From: Actinomycetes bacterium
GTDB lineage: Bacteria; Actinomycetota; Acidimicrobiia; Acidimicrobiales; RAAP-2
Length of the DNA stretch: 8,822 nucleotides
Assembly: GCA_021800645.1 (NCBI GenBank)
Contig: JAJYYT010000071.1
Coordinates: 1 to 8,822 of the forward strand
Direction: 5' to 3'
How positions within the stretch are numbered: position 1 is the stretch's first letter; every line of letters starts with the position of its first letter. Under the pieces are notes generated by a model. That model worked only from the letters and a program-made list of their open reading frames with translations. It was not told the origin of the DNA and ran no database searches. This document shows positions 1-5,449 of the stretch, one piece after another. A program made the position numbers and the translations under genes.

Positions 1-436
1 GTGCGCCGACCGTCGAGAGCGCTGGGAGGATGGCCCGGCATCGGCCGACCTCGTTCGTCTGGGTCGCCCGCGACGCAACGAGGTGCAGGAGCTCGTCCCG
101 ATGGGCGTCGCAGAATGCCGCGAACGAAGGAAACGGGTCCGAGGCAGACGGGTCCGGCACCGTTGGGTGGAGTTCCCCTCGGCATGCGAGCACCGTGGGG
201 TAATGGGTGGCGAGCGGATCGTCTGCTCCGGAAAGCAGCAGGTAGTGGACCGCCGCGAGAAGGATGTTGGGCCGGCGCTGATCCGGCGGTGCCGTTGCGA
301 CGAGCTCGAGGAGGGCCGGGTCGGCAGCGATGCCTTCGCAGATCCGGGCATACCGGATCGCGTTGTCGTGGCGAGCCCCTGCCGCGAAGCGCCTGAAGTG
401 CTCGGCGAGATTGCCCGAGCCCGTCGCCTCCCGCAT
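1..436 (-). CDS. DUF2332 family protein, N-terminal part (runs off the left edge)
   Basis: Reading the minus strand from an ATG at 436-434 gives 145 uninterrupted codons to the window edge, so the C-terminal part is missing. The product matches what I know of the DUF2332 family, which is common in actinobacteria and usually about 330-360 residues. Visible hallmarks, in order, are an amphipathic start (AEHFRRFAAGA, residues 11-21), the core RRPNILLAAVHYLLL (54-68), DPFPSFAAFCDAHRDEL (about 100-116) and ATQTNEVGRC (124-133). The family has no established biochemical role, so none is assigned. The start is uncertain: the frame stays open upstream, an in-frame TTG at 472-470 is possible, and no good ribosome binding site precedes either. 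It diverges from the small membrane protein gene at 583, and a possible promoter for it lies near 522-527. The assignment rests on motif recognition, not on a search. Confidence 0.85.
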   Translation of the reverse strand, partial: MREATGSGNLAEHFRRFAAGARHDNAIRYARICEGIAADPALLELVATAPPDQRRPNILLAAVHYLLLSGADDPLATHYPTVLACRGELHPTVPDPSASDPFPSFAAFCDAHRDELLHLVASRATQTNEVGRCRAILPALSTVGA

Positions 437-521
437 CAGAAAGCGTGCGTGTGCAGCGGGACGAGTGAGCAAGAGGCGGAGAGGCCCGACCCTGGCGGCG
501 ACACCTGTTCCACCCGGCGGG

Positions 522-531
522 ACCGTAGCAT
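522..531. promoter_or_regulatory. Possible overlapping divergent -10 elements
   Basis: The ten bases ACCGTAGCAT contain a TANNNT hexamer on each strand: TAGCAT at 526-531 facing the membrane-protein gene, and TACGGT at 527-522 on the minus strand facing the DUF2332 gene. The hexamers share two base pairs, so the two polymerases would compete. No convincing -35 is visible for either. The element sits in the only non-coding interval between the two divergent genes. This is a consensus match only. Confidence 0.3.
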
Positions 532-570
532 GGGGCAGCGCAGCCCCCGGCAGCCCCCGGGGCCCGCATC

Positions 571-577
571 GAGGAGG
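571..577 (+). promoter_or_regulatory. Ribosome binding site for the 583 gene
   Basis: GAGGAGG ends 5 nt before the ATG at 583 and is one of the two strongest Shine-Dalgarno sequences in the window. It fixes the start of the small membrane protein. Just upstream, 541-560 is a direct duplication of the 10-mer CAGCCCCCGG in the presumed 5' leader. Confidence 0.7.
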
Positions 578-582
578 CAGCT

Positions 583-816
583 ATGGCCCGCGAAGTGGAA
601 CCGGAAACCCAAAAGGACGTGTCAGCACGCAGGGCCGGCCGGCCGCGTCCGCTGCACACGTTGGCGGTCGTCGGGGTCGGCGTCGTCGGGGTGCTGATCG
701 CGTTCTGGGTGCTCAGCTCCATCGTCGGCGTGGTCGCAGAGCTCGTCAAGGTGGTCGTGATCCTCGCTGTGGTCGCCGGTCTCGTCTGGCTGGTGTTCGG
801 TCGCCGCCGCAGGTAA
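583..816 (+). CDS. Small hydrophobic membrane protein (77 aa)
   Basis: I do not recognise a named family. The product has a charged, soluble N-terminus (residues 1-24, with RRAGRPRP just before the membrane), then an almost unbroken hydrophobic stretch from about 26 to 73 rich in Val, Gly, Leu and Ile, and it ends in the basic tail GRRRR. The hydrophobic stretch is long enough for two membrane helices (about 27-49 and 55-73) with a short turn near AELVK, which would put both termini on the cytoplasmic side. The ATG is backed by a strong GAGGAGG 5 nt upstream. The stop codon is 4 nt before the GTG of the DUF1707 gene, so the two are almost certainly co-transcribed and perhaps translationally coupled. 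That supports a shared membrane or envelope role, but no function can be read from the sequence. Confidence 0.75.
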   Translation: MAREVEPETQKDVSARRAGRPRPLHTLAVVGVGVVGVLIAFWVLSSIVGVVAELVKVVVILAVVAGLVWLVFGRRRR

Positions 817-820
817 CTGC

Positions 821-1468
821 GTGTTCGAGCCGCGCCGACACGAGCAGAAAGACCTGACGGAGGAAAGCCCTCCGACCCCCCATCAGCACGCCCGCTCCCA
901 TCCTGAGCTCCGCGTCTCCCATGAAGACAGGGAGCGCGTGGTGGAGATCCTCCGTGTTGCGGCTGGCGATGGACGGCTGACGGCGACTGAGCTCGACGAG
1001 CGCCTGGAAGCGGCGCTGACGGCTCGCACGAATCGAGAACTGGTGGCGCTGACGGCTGACTTGCCCGAGGTCGCGACAGCGACCAAGGAGGTTGTCCGGC
1101 TCAACTATCGCGGCGGGAGCACGACCCGAAGCGGCCGTTGGATCGTCCCGAGGCGGATGGAGATACTTGCCACCGGCGGGGTGATGAACCTGGACTTCAC
1201 CGACGCCGTGATCACGAGGCCGGCGCTGGAGATCCAGGTCGACCTCCGGGGTGGTCGGCTCGTACTGGTGACTCGGCCGGACATCGAAGTCGATCTCGAT
1301 GATGTTGTCGTGCGTGGGGGACGGGTGAAGGTGCCTCCAGCACGTGGGCCCCAAGCATCCGCACGGCTGATTGTCAAGATCTTTGGCCAGGTAGACGGTG
1401 GTGAGGTGGTCGTGCGCCCACCGCGCCGGACGTTCTGGCAGTGGGCGCTACACCAGCCGAGGCGGTAG
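821..1468 (+). CDS. DUF1707 domain-containing protein
   Basis: This 215-residue protein carries a DUF1707 domain at about residues 30-82. It begins LRVSHEDRERVVEILR, continues with GRLTATELDERLEAALTART and closes with ELVALTADLP, the signature I associate with this actinobacterial domain. The domain is usually joined to a membrane segment or to a beta-rich C-terminal region of the LiaF/DUF4097 type. Here residues about 93-200 alternate hydrophobic and polar positions with repeated turns (GGVMNLDFTDA, ALEIQVDLRGGRLVLV, IEVDLDDVVVRGGRV, FGQVDGGEVVVRPP). That pattern suggests a beta-rich fold of that kind with no transmembrane helix of its own. The start is the GTG 4 nt after the previous stop, with only a weak AGG upstream; the first 28 residues are not conserved in type, so a later start cannot be excluded. 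Its partner is the small membrane protein just upstream. The family's function is unknown; envelope-stress sensing is an inference from the LiaF resemblance. Confidence 0.88.
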   Translation: MFEPRRHEQKDLTEESPPTPHQHARSHPELRVSHEDRERVVEILRVAAGDGRLTATELDERLEAALTARTNRELVALTADLPEVATATKEVVRLNYRGGSTTRSGRWIVPRRMEILATGGVMNLDFTDAVITRPALEIQVDLRGGRLVLVTRPDIEVDLDDVVVRGGRVKVPPARGPQASARLIVKIFGQVDGGEVVVRPPRRTFWQWALHQPRR

Positions 1469-1566
1469 CGCTTCAACCGGTACGGGCTGGACCCGTGAAG
1501 GGGTGGCGAGTCATGCCAACGGTCTACGCTGGTGACGACATAGAAGTATGGCGGCGGCACGAGCCT

Positions 1567-1599
1567 GCGCTAGCCCCGCGCTAGCCCCGCGCTAGCCCC
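1567..1599. repeat. Three tandem 11-bp units GCGCTAGCCCC
   Basis: The 11-mer GCGCTAGCCCC occurs three times back to back without a mismatch (1567, 1578, 1589). Each copy holds the palindrome GCTAGC, so the palindromes recur every 11 bp, close to one helical turn. The array lies in the 248-bp convergent gap (1469-1716) between the DUF1707 gene and the amidase gene. The rest of that gap shows no supported gene; it also contains TACGCT at 1525-1530 and a small inverted repeat TCACG-CCG-CGTGA at 1607-1619. Confidence 0.9.
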
Positions 1600-1685
1600 C
1601 GCCTTGTCACGCCGCGTGAAGGCGTGCCGGGAGCACCGCGTCGGCTTCTACGTCACCGCCCGCTCGAACGCAGGTAGACGTGCCC

Positions 1686-1697
1686 CGAGCTAGCTCG
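1686..1697. repeat. 12-bp perfect palindrome CGAGCTAGCTCG
   Basis: CGAGCTAGCTCG is its own reverse complement. A second half-copy, CGAGCTAG, follows at 1706-1713, just before the stop codon of the amidase. With the three-unit array at 1567-1599 this makes five CTAG tetramers in 144 bp; reading through the rest of the window I found none. It could be a protein-binding site or part of a convergent terminator; the sequence does not decide. Confidence 0.85.
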
Positions 1698-1716
1698 ACG
1701 GCAGCCGAGCTAGACG

Positions 1717-3351
1717 TCAGCCCAGGAACGAGACCGTCGCAGCGAACCTCGGCTCGGGGGCGGTCACGGTTGTCCCGAGGAGACGCTCGAGCGCGCCCAG
1801 CAGCTGGAGGAGGCGGGGCTCCGACCACGGGGGGCCGATGAAGAGGACACCGACGGGGAGCCCCCCAAACCCGCCGACGGGAAGGGTCGCTGAGGGGTAG
1901 CCCGCGACCGCAGCAGGTGACCAGCCGGCTCCTTCGGACTGATCGCCGAGGACGTGGTCGACCGGCCAGGCAGGGTGCATCGCCGGGAGTGCCAGGACGT
2001 CCACGCCGGACGAGAAGATGCGGTCGAGCTGGTCTCGCGTCGCCCGTTTGAGCCGATCGAACGCGGTCCGGTACTGCTCTGACTCGAGGCCCTCGGTTCG
2101 TGCGGCACGGCTGATGAGGTCGGTGTCGAAGAGGTCCGACCGCTCTCGCGGCTCGTTGTGGGCATGTGCCAGGAGGTCGTCGAGGGAGCGCGGGAAGCTG
2201 GCTGGTGCGCAATCCGCGGTGGAGCTCGCACCATCGTGCGCGCCAGCGCGACGAGCGAGGTAACCCCGCATGCCCACGCGGAACTCGTGGAGGAGCACGA
2301 TGAGCTCGTCCTCCTCCCAGGTCGAGGAGGGTGGCAGCCCGTCGACGGGGTCCACCAGTTGCGCGCCGGCGTCGGCGAGCGCATGCACGGCTGCACCGAC
2401 AGCCTCGTCCGTGGGCGGGTGGTAGCCGGTGTACCCGGCACCACGCACAATGCCCACCCGTAGCCCGCCGAGCTCGGCCGATCCGACTCGCCCGAGCTCG
2501 GCGGGCTCGTAGCCGAGAGGGCGCCGCACCTTCGTCGCGGCGTGGTCCTCGCCGTCGTCGATCGCCCTTGCGAGCACCTGGAGCAGCAGCCCGAGGTCGC
2601 GAACCGATCTCGCAATCGGCCCCGCGGTGTCCTGCGAAGCGGCGATCGGCACGATGCCCGTGCGGCTCACCAGCCCGAGGGTCGGCTTCAAGCCGGCGAC
2701 GCCGCACGCAGCTGCCGGGCAGATGATCGAGCCGTCCGTCTCGGTCCCGACGGCGAGAGGTACCAGCCGCGCGGCGACCGCGGCGCCGGATCCCGAGGAC
2801 GAGCCGCCTGGAGTCCGGTCCAGCGCATGCGGGTTGCGCGTCTGTCCCCCGAGCGCGCTCCAACCACTCGAGGACCTGGTGCCTCGGAAGTTCGCCCACT
2901 CCGAGAGGTTCGCCTTTCCGATGACGATGGCGCCGGCGTCGCGCAGTGCGCGCACGAGAGGGGCATCCGCACCAGGAGAAGCTCCGCCGAAGACGAGCGA
3001 CCCGGCGCTCGTGTGCAGGGGTGCGGCCGTGTCGATGTTGTCCTTCACGAGCACCGGGATCCCGTGGAGCGGTCCACGCGTGCGGCCGGCGCGCCTTTCC
3101 TCGTCCATCCGGACCGCGACGTTCTCCACGTCGGGAGCGAGCTCGATGATGGCGTGCAGACCGTTCGGACCAGAGTCGAGCGCTTCGATGCGCGCGACGA
3201 GCAAAGCGACGACCTCTGCCGAGGTCAGCTCTCCTTGGTCGATGAGCGTGGAGAGCTCCGTCGCGTCGAGGGATGCGACGGAGGCGCTCGAGGGATGAGG
3301 GTCCGCCAGTTGCTCCGGCGCCTCGCTGCCTTCACCTCCACCGACCTCCAC
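1717..3351 (-). CDS. Amidase-signature family hydrolase
   Basis: The 544-residue product belongs to the amidase signature family (GatA / fatty-acid-amide-hydrolase fold), which hydrolyses carboxamides to acid and ammonia. The Ser-cisSer-Lys triad is complete: Lys103 in HGIPVLVKDNIDT, Ser184 in PGGSSSGSG, and nucleophile Ser208 in GTETDGSIICPAA. The 24-residue gap between the two serines equals that in FAAH (217/241) and GatA (154/178). The domain starts with LDATELSTLIDQGELTS near residue 29 and runs to the end. The start chosen is the GTG at 3351, which has AGGAGG 5 nt upstream. The frame stays open back to 3696, but that extension would run through a tRNA and a minisatellite and is rejected. 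No gatB or gatC is adjacent, so this is more likely a stand-alone amidase than tRNA amidotransferase; the substrate is unknown. No signal peptide is seen, so the enzyme is presumably cytoplasmic. Confidence 0.93.
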   Translation of the reverse strand: MEVGGGEGSEAPEQLADPHPSSASVASLDATELSTLIDQGELTSAEVVALLVARIEALDSGPNGLHAIIELAPDVENVAVRMDEERRAGRTRGPLHGIPVLVKDNIDTAAPLHTSAGSLVFGGASPGADAPLVRALRDAGAIVIGKANLSEWANFRGTRSSSGWSALGGQTRNPHALDRTPGGSSSGSGAAVAARLVPLAVGTETDGSIICPAAACGVAGLKPTLGLVSRTGIVPIAASQDTAGPIARSVRDLGLLLQVLARAIDDGEDHAATKVRRPLGYEPAELGRVGSAELGGLRVGIVRGAGYTGYHPPTDEAVGAAVHALADAGAQLVDPVDGLPPSSTWEEDELIVLLHEFRVGMRGYLARRAGAHDGASSTADCAPASFPRSLDDLLAHAHNEPRERSDLFDTDLISRAARTEGLESEQYRTAFDRLKRATRDQLDRIFSSGVDVLALPAMHPAWPVDHVLGDQSEGAGWSPAAVAGYPSATLPVGGFGGLPVGVLFIGPPWSEPRLLQLLGALERLLGTTVTAPEPRFAATVSFLG

Positions 3352-3356
3352 GTGCT

Positions 3357-3362
3357 CCTCCT
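3357..3362 (-). promoter_or_regulatory. Ribosome binding site deciding the amidase start
   Basis: On the minus strand AGGAGG lies 5 nt before the GTG at 3351, inside a longer purine run. It picks this GTG over the upstream in-frame GTG codons and gives a protein that begins about 28 residues before the conserved amidase domain. Confidence 0.75.
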
Positions 3363-3415
3363 CTCCCTCGGGGCACAGGGCACGCCTTCCTCGGACAATG
3401 GTGCGCGCTCGGCGC

Positions 3416-3421
3416 ACCGTA
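3416..3421 (-). promoter_or_regulatory. Possible -10 element of the amidase gene
   Basis: TACGGT on the minus strand fits the actinobacterial -10 consensus TANNNT and lies about 65 nt before the amidase GTG. That would allow a leader of roughly 55-60 nt carrying the AGGAGG site. No clear -35 is present. It sits between the minisatellite and the gene, so the amidase could be transcribed separately from the upstream tRNA. Confidence 0.35.
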
Positions 3422-3460
3422 ACCGATGGACGGTCGACGAGGCCGTGCGTCGGTGCCGCC

Positions 3461-3568
3461 GGTGCTGTTGGTGCCGCCGGTGCTGTCGATGTCCCCGGTG
3501 CTGTCGGTGCCCCCGGTGCTGTCGGTGCCCCCGGTGCTGTTGGTGCCCCCGGTGCTGTCGGTGCCCCC
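3461..3568. repeat. Minisatellite: six tandem 18-bp units
   Basis: Six back-to-back copies of an 18-bp unit, consensus GGTGCTGTCGGTGCCCCC, start at 3461, 3479, 3497, 3515, 3533 and 3551. Units 3, 4 and 6 are identical; unit 5 has one change (GTT for GTC); units 1 and 2 differ at two or three positions. A degenerate partial unit precedes the array at about 3449-3460. Because 18 is a multiple of three, frames stay open through it and read as low-complexity peptide (GAPTAP on the minus strand); I regard these as artefacts. The array lies between the tRNA-Cys 3' end and the putative amidase promoter. Identical neighbouring units suggest recent slippage or expansion. Confidence 0.95.
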
Positions 3569-3592
3569 GAGCCGACGCGCGGGGTGTTGCGG

Positions 3593-3667
3593 TGGAGGCG
3601 GCGACCGGAATCGAACCGGTGTACGGGGCTTTGCAGGCCCCTGCCTAAACCACTCGGCCACGCCGCC
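3593..3667 (-). tRNA. tRNA-Cys (anticodon GCA)
   Basis: The minus strand folds as a complete 72-nt tRNA plus an encoded CCA. The acceptor stem GGCGGCG (3667-3661) pairs perfectly with CGCCGCC (3603-3597), followed by discriminator T at 3596 and CCA at 3595-3593. The D arm is GCC...GGC around AGTGGTTTA. The anticodon stem GGGGC/GCCCC closes the loop CTGCAAA, with GCA at 3634-3632, so it reads cysteine codons UGC and UGU. The T arm is ACCGG-TTCGATT-CCGGT. It is transcribed leftwards, with a likely -10 at 3685-3680. Confidence 0.97.
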
Positions 3668-3679
3668 TGGAGCCGGGTC

Positions 3680-3685
3680 AGCCTA
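3680..3685 (-). promoter_or_regulatory. Probable -10 element of the tRNA-Cys gene
   Basis: TAGGCT on the minus strand matches TANNNT and ends 12 nt before the first base of the mature tRNA. A start site about 6-7 nt downstream would leave a 5' leader of only a few bases for RNase P to remove. The -35 region is GC-rich with no clear consensus. Its position relative to a certain gene makes this the better supported of the promoters listed here. Confidence 0.5.
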
Positions 3686-3730
3686 TCGCCCGGCACCGGG
3701 GTGGCCGATGCCCGTCAGAGGCGCGAGCGT

Positions 3731-3831
3731 CCCCCGCGGATCACCCCGGCCGCCACCGCTCGACCCCCGCGGATCACCCCGGCCGCCGACCGCGCGACCC
3801 CCGCGGATCACCCCGGTCACCGACCGCCCGA
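3731..3831. repeat. Three tandem 33-34-bp repeats
   Basis: Units start at 3731, 3764 and 3798, each opening with CCCCCGCGGATCACCCCGG and continuing with a more variable half (CGCCACCGCTCGA, CCGCCGACCGCGCGA and TCACCGACCGCCCGA types). The invariant core holds CCGCGG and GATC. There are no spacers, so this is not CRISPR. The array sits 185 bp before the decarboxylase ATG, so a role as a repeated regulator site is possible but unproven. Confidence 0.9.
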
Positions 3832-3839
3832 CCAGCGCA

Positions 3840-3849
3840 AGTGGCCACT
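3840..3849. promoter_or_regulatory. 10-bp perfect palindrome, possible operator
   Basis: AGTGGCCACT is exactly self-complementary and lies just right of the 33-34-bp repeats, between the tRNA and the decarboxylase cluster. Its length and position suit a dimeric regulator, but no regulator gene is in the window and a second copy was not found, so this is a suggestion only. Confidence 0.3.
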
Positions 3850-3857
3850 GCCTCCGA

Positions 3858-3875
3858 CCACCCGCCGCCGGGTGG
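3858..3875. other. Strong GC hairpin upstream of the decarboxylase cluster
   Basis: CCACCCG (3858-3864) and CGGGTGG (3869-3875) form a perfect 7-bp stem with a 4-nt loop CCGC. No T-run follows on either strand. No gene is transcribed towards it from either side, so a terminator is hard to justify; a leader structure of the downstream cluster or a DNA-binding site is more plausible. Confidence 0.5.
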
Positions 3876-4015
3876 CCGCGGCCGCTGAGGGCTGCGACAC
3901 TGGCAGTCCGAGTGCGTGAGGGCCGGGCACCGGACGCGGGCAGCGAGCGCCAGCGCCGCCGCGTGCCAGGCACCCGAGGCACCGACAAGACCGGCAAGAA
4001 GAGAGCGACACAACG

Positions 4016-5419
4016 ATGCGGAATCCAATGTTCGTGTTCGACGAGAAGACTGTGGACCTCGTCCTCGGGTACTGCCGGGACAGGCTGTCGCTGGATCCCG
4101 TGCCCCTCGACTACGGAGGCTATGCAACCCCCCTGCACCACGTCCTCGACGGTCTCATCACCCCGGAGGGGAACGATCCCGCCCGCGTGCTCGACCTGTT
4201 CGCGAACCGGCTCGCGACGGCGGTGATCTCCGCGGACAGCCCGAGGTTCCTCTCGTTCATCCCGGCGGCGCCGACCAAGGCGAGCCTCTTGTTCGACATG
4301 GTTGTCTCGAGCAGCTCGATGCACGCAACCTCATGGCTCGAGGCAGCCGGAGCAGTGTCCGCGGAGAACCAGGCGTTGGGGGTCATCTCGGGGCTCGCCG
4401 GGTTGCCGAGGAGCGCGGGGGGCTGCTTCGTGTCGGGCGGATCCGCGGCGAACCTCTCCGCTCTCATGGTCGCACGCGACACCGCGTCGCTGCGCGGTCA
4501 CAGGACCGGCGCGCAGAAGATCGCCTGCACGGACGAGGCGCACTCCTCTGTCGGGAAGGCCCTGAGAGTGCTCGGCGTCGAGCCGTTCCTGGTCCCTGTG
4601 ACGGACCATCGACTGACGGGGGAGGGCCTGGAGGCCGCGCTCAGCTCCGGACAGCCCGGCGCGGCGGACGTCGTCGGTGTCGTCGCCACCGCCGGGACCA
4701 CCAACGCGGGGATCGTCGACGACCTCGCCGGCGTGGCGGAGGTCGCGCGACGCAGGGCGCTGTGGCTCCACGTCGACGCCGCGTACGGCGGCGGCGCGCT
4801 CTTCTCCACGAGTGCCAGGGGGCTCTTCGAGGGCATCGAGCTCGCGGACTCCCTCGTCGTCGACCCGCACAAATGGCTCTTCGGCCCCTATGACTGCGCG
4901 GCGCTCATCTACCGTGAGCCGGCGCTCGCCAAGGCTGTGCACACCCAGGACGCGGCGTATCTCGACGCGATCCACGAGGCCCTCCCGGGTGCCGAGGACG
5001 GTGCCCCTGGCGAGGAGGACCCGTCCGCGGACGTGCCGTGGAACCCGACCGACTACGCCTACCACTTGTCGAGGCGCGCCAGGGGGCTGCCCCTGTGGTT
5101 CTCGCTCGCCGTCCACGGCACCAACGCGTACCGAGACGCTGTCGAGACGGTGCTCGCCAATGCGCGAGCCGCCGCGTCGCTCATCTCGGAGACGCCGTAC
5201 CTGGAGCTCGTACGCGAGCCGACGCTCTCGATCGTGCTCTTCCACAGAAAGGGGTGGTCGAGGGCAGACTATGAGGCGTGGTCTGCGCAGCTCCTCGCGG
5301 ACCAGGTGGCGTTCGTGACCCCGACGACCTGGGAGGGGAGGAGCATGGGGCGCCTCGCCCTGCTCCACCCCGACACGAACGTCGAGATCGTGCGCGAGAT
5401 CATCGCGACGATGGCGTGA
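4016..5419 (+). CDS. Group II PLP-dependent amino acid decarboxylase
   Basis: The 467-residue protein is a pyridoxal-phosphate enzyme of the aromatic-L-amino-acid / tyrosine / glutamate decarboxylase family (fold type I), which removes the alpha-carboxyl group of an amino acid to give an amine. The PLP lysine is Lys286 in VDPHKWLFG, Asp254 in LHVDAAYGGG contacts the pyridine nitrogen, and His176 in DEAHSSVGK stacks on the ring. The Asp-to-Lys distance of 32 residues equals that in DOPA decarboxylase (271/303). Other family blocks are SFIPAAPTKASLLFDM (80-95) and the phosphate-binding FVSGGSAANLSAL (138-150). Residues about 311-340 form an acidic Gly/Pro/Glu-rich insertion near the substrate loop. 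The ATG at 4016 has only a weak purine site (AAGAAGAGAG, 3996-4005); an ATG at 4028 is the alternative. The adjacent ureohydrolase hints at a guanidino amino acid substrate, but the family does not usually act on arginine, so the substrate is open. Confidence 0.92.
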   Translation: MRNPMFVFDEKTVDLVLGYCRDRLSLDPVPLDYGGYATPLHHVLDGLITPEGNDPARVLDLFANRLATAVISADSPRFLSFIPAAPTKASLLFDMVVSSSSMHATSWLEAAGAVSAENQALGVISGLAGLPRSAGGCFVSGGSAANLSALMVARDTASLRGHRTGAQKIACTDEAHSSVGKALRVLGVEPFLVPVTDHRLTGEGLEAALSSGQPGAADVVGVVATAGTTNAGIVDDLAGVAEVARRRALWLHVDAAYGGGALFSTSARGLFEGIELADSLVVDPHKWLFGPYDCAALIYREPALAKAVHTQDAAYLDAIHEALPGAEDGAPGEEDPSADVPWNPTDYAYHLSRRARGLPLWFSLAVHGTNAYRDAVETVLANARAAASLISETPYLELVREPTLSIVLFHRKGWSRADYEAWSAQLLADQVAFVTPTTWEGRSMGRLALLHPDTNVEIVREIIATMA

Positions 5420-5434
5420 TCCTCGAGCCCTCGT

Positions 5435-5440
5435 TACGCT
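5435..5440 (+). promoter_or_regulatory. Possible internal -10 element before the hydrolase gene
   Basis: TACGCT lies in the 30-nt gap after the decarboxylase stop and ends 9 nt before the ATG at 5450. No Shine-Dalgarno sequence precedes that ATG, so a nearly leaderless transcript from this hexamer is possible. The same hexamer sits 7 nt before the start chosen for the gene at 8482 (minus). The gap is short, so read-through from the decarboxylase gene is equally likely. Confidence 0.3.
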
Positions 5441-5449
5441 GAGCCGGCG

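Larger units (their letters stand above)
3668..4015. other. Gene-free interval between tRNA-Cys and the decarboxylase cluster
   Basis: This 348-bp interval separates the leftward tRNA-Cys from the rightward decarboxylase gene, so it should contain both promoters. It holds the tRNA -10 element (3680-3685), three 33-34-bp repeats (3731-3831), a 10-bp palindrome (3840-3849) and a hairpin (3858-3875). I see no credible coding region: the frames open here are by-products of high G+C without domain character. No TA dinucleotide occurs from 3686 to 4069, so no TANNNT -10 hexamer exists upstream of the decarboxylase gene. Confidence 0.8.

Noticed and set aside
1548..1595. 15-codon peptide after TACGCT at 1525-1530
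   Set aside because: No ribosome binding site, and Ala/Pro-rich codons that merely read through the 11-bp repeat array; too little support for a gene.
1620..1700. Faint tRNA-like look in the convergent gap
   Set aside because: A CTCGAAC-like string is present, but no acceptor, D or anticodon stems can be paired.
1607..2899. Long minus-strand frame (430 codons) overlapping the amidase
   Set aside because: Arg/Ala/Pro-rich shadow of the amidase in another frame, without recognisable motifs.
2542..3648. Long open frame (368 codons) on the plus strand
   Set aside because: It is antisense to the amidase gene and also spans the repeat and tRNA. Its composition is Arg/Cys-rich with no domain; the amidase frame carries all conserved motifs.
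3352..3696. N-terminal extension of the amidase frame by 115 codons
   Set aside because: It would translate through the tRNA-Cys gene and the 18-bp minisatellite, giving a low-complexity GAPTAP stretch. A strong AGGAGG directly before the GTG at 3351 marks the real start.
3731..3831. Short CRISPR array or small RNA
   Set aside because: Only three units with no spacers, and no cas genes. No folded RNA with a promoter or terminator could be supported.
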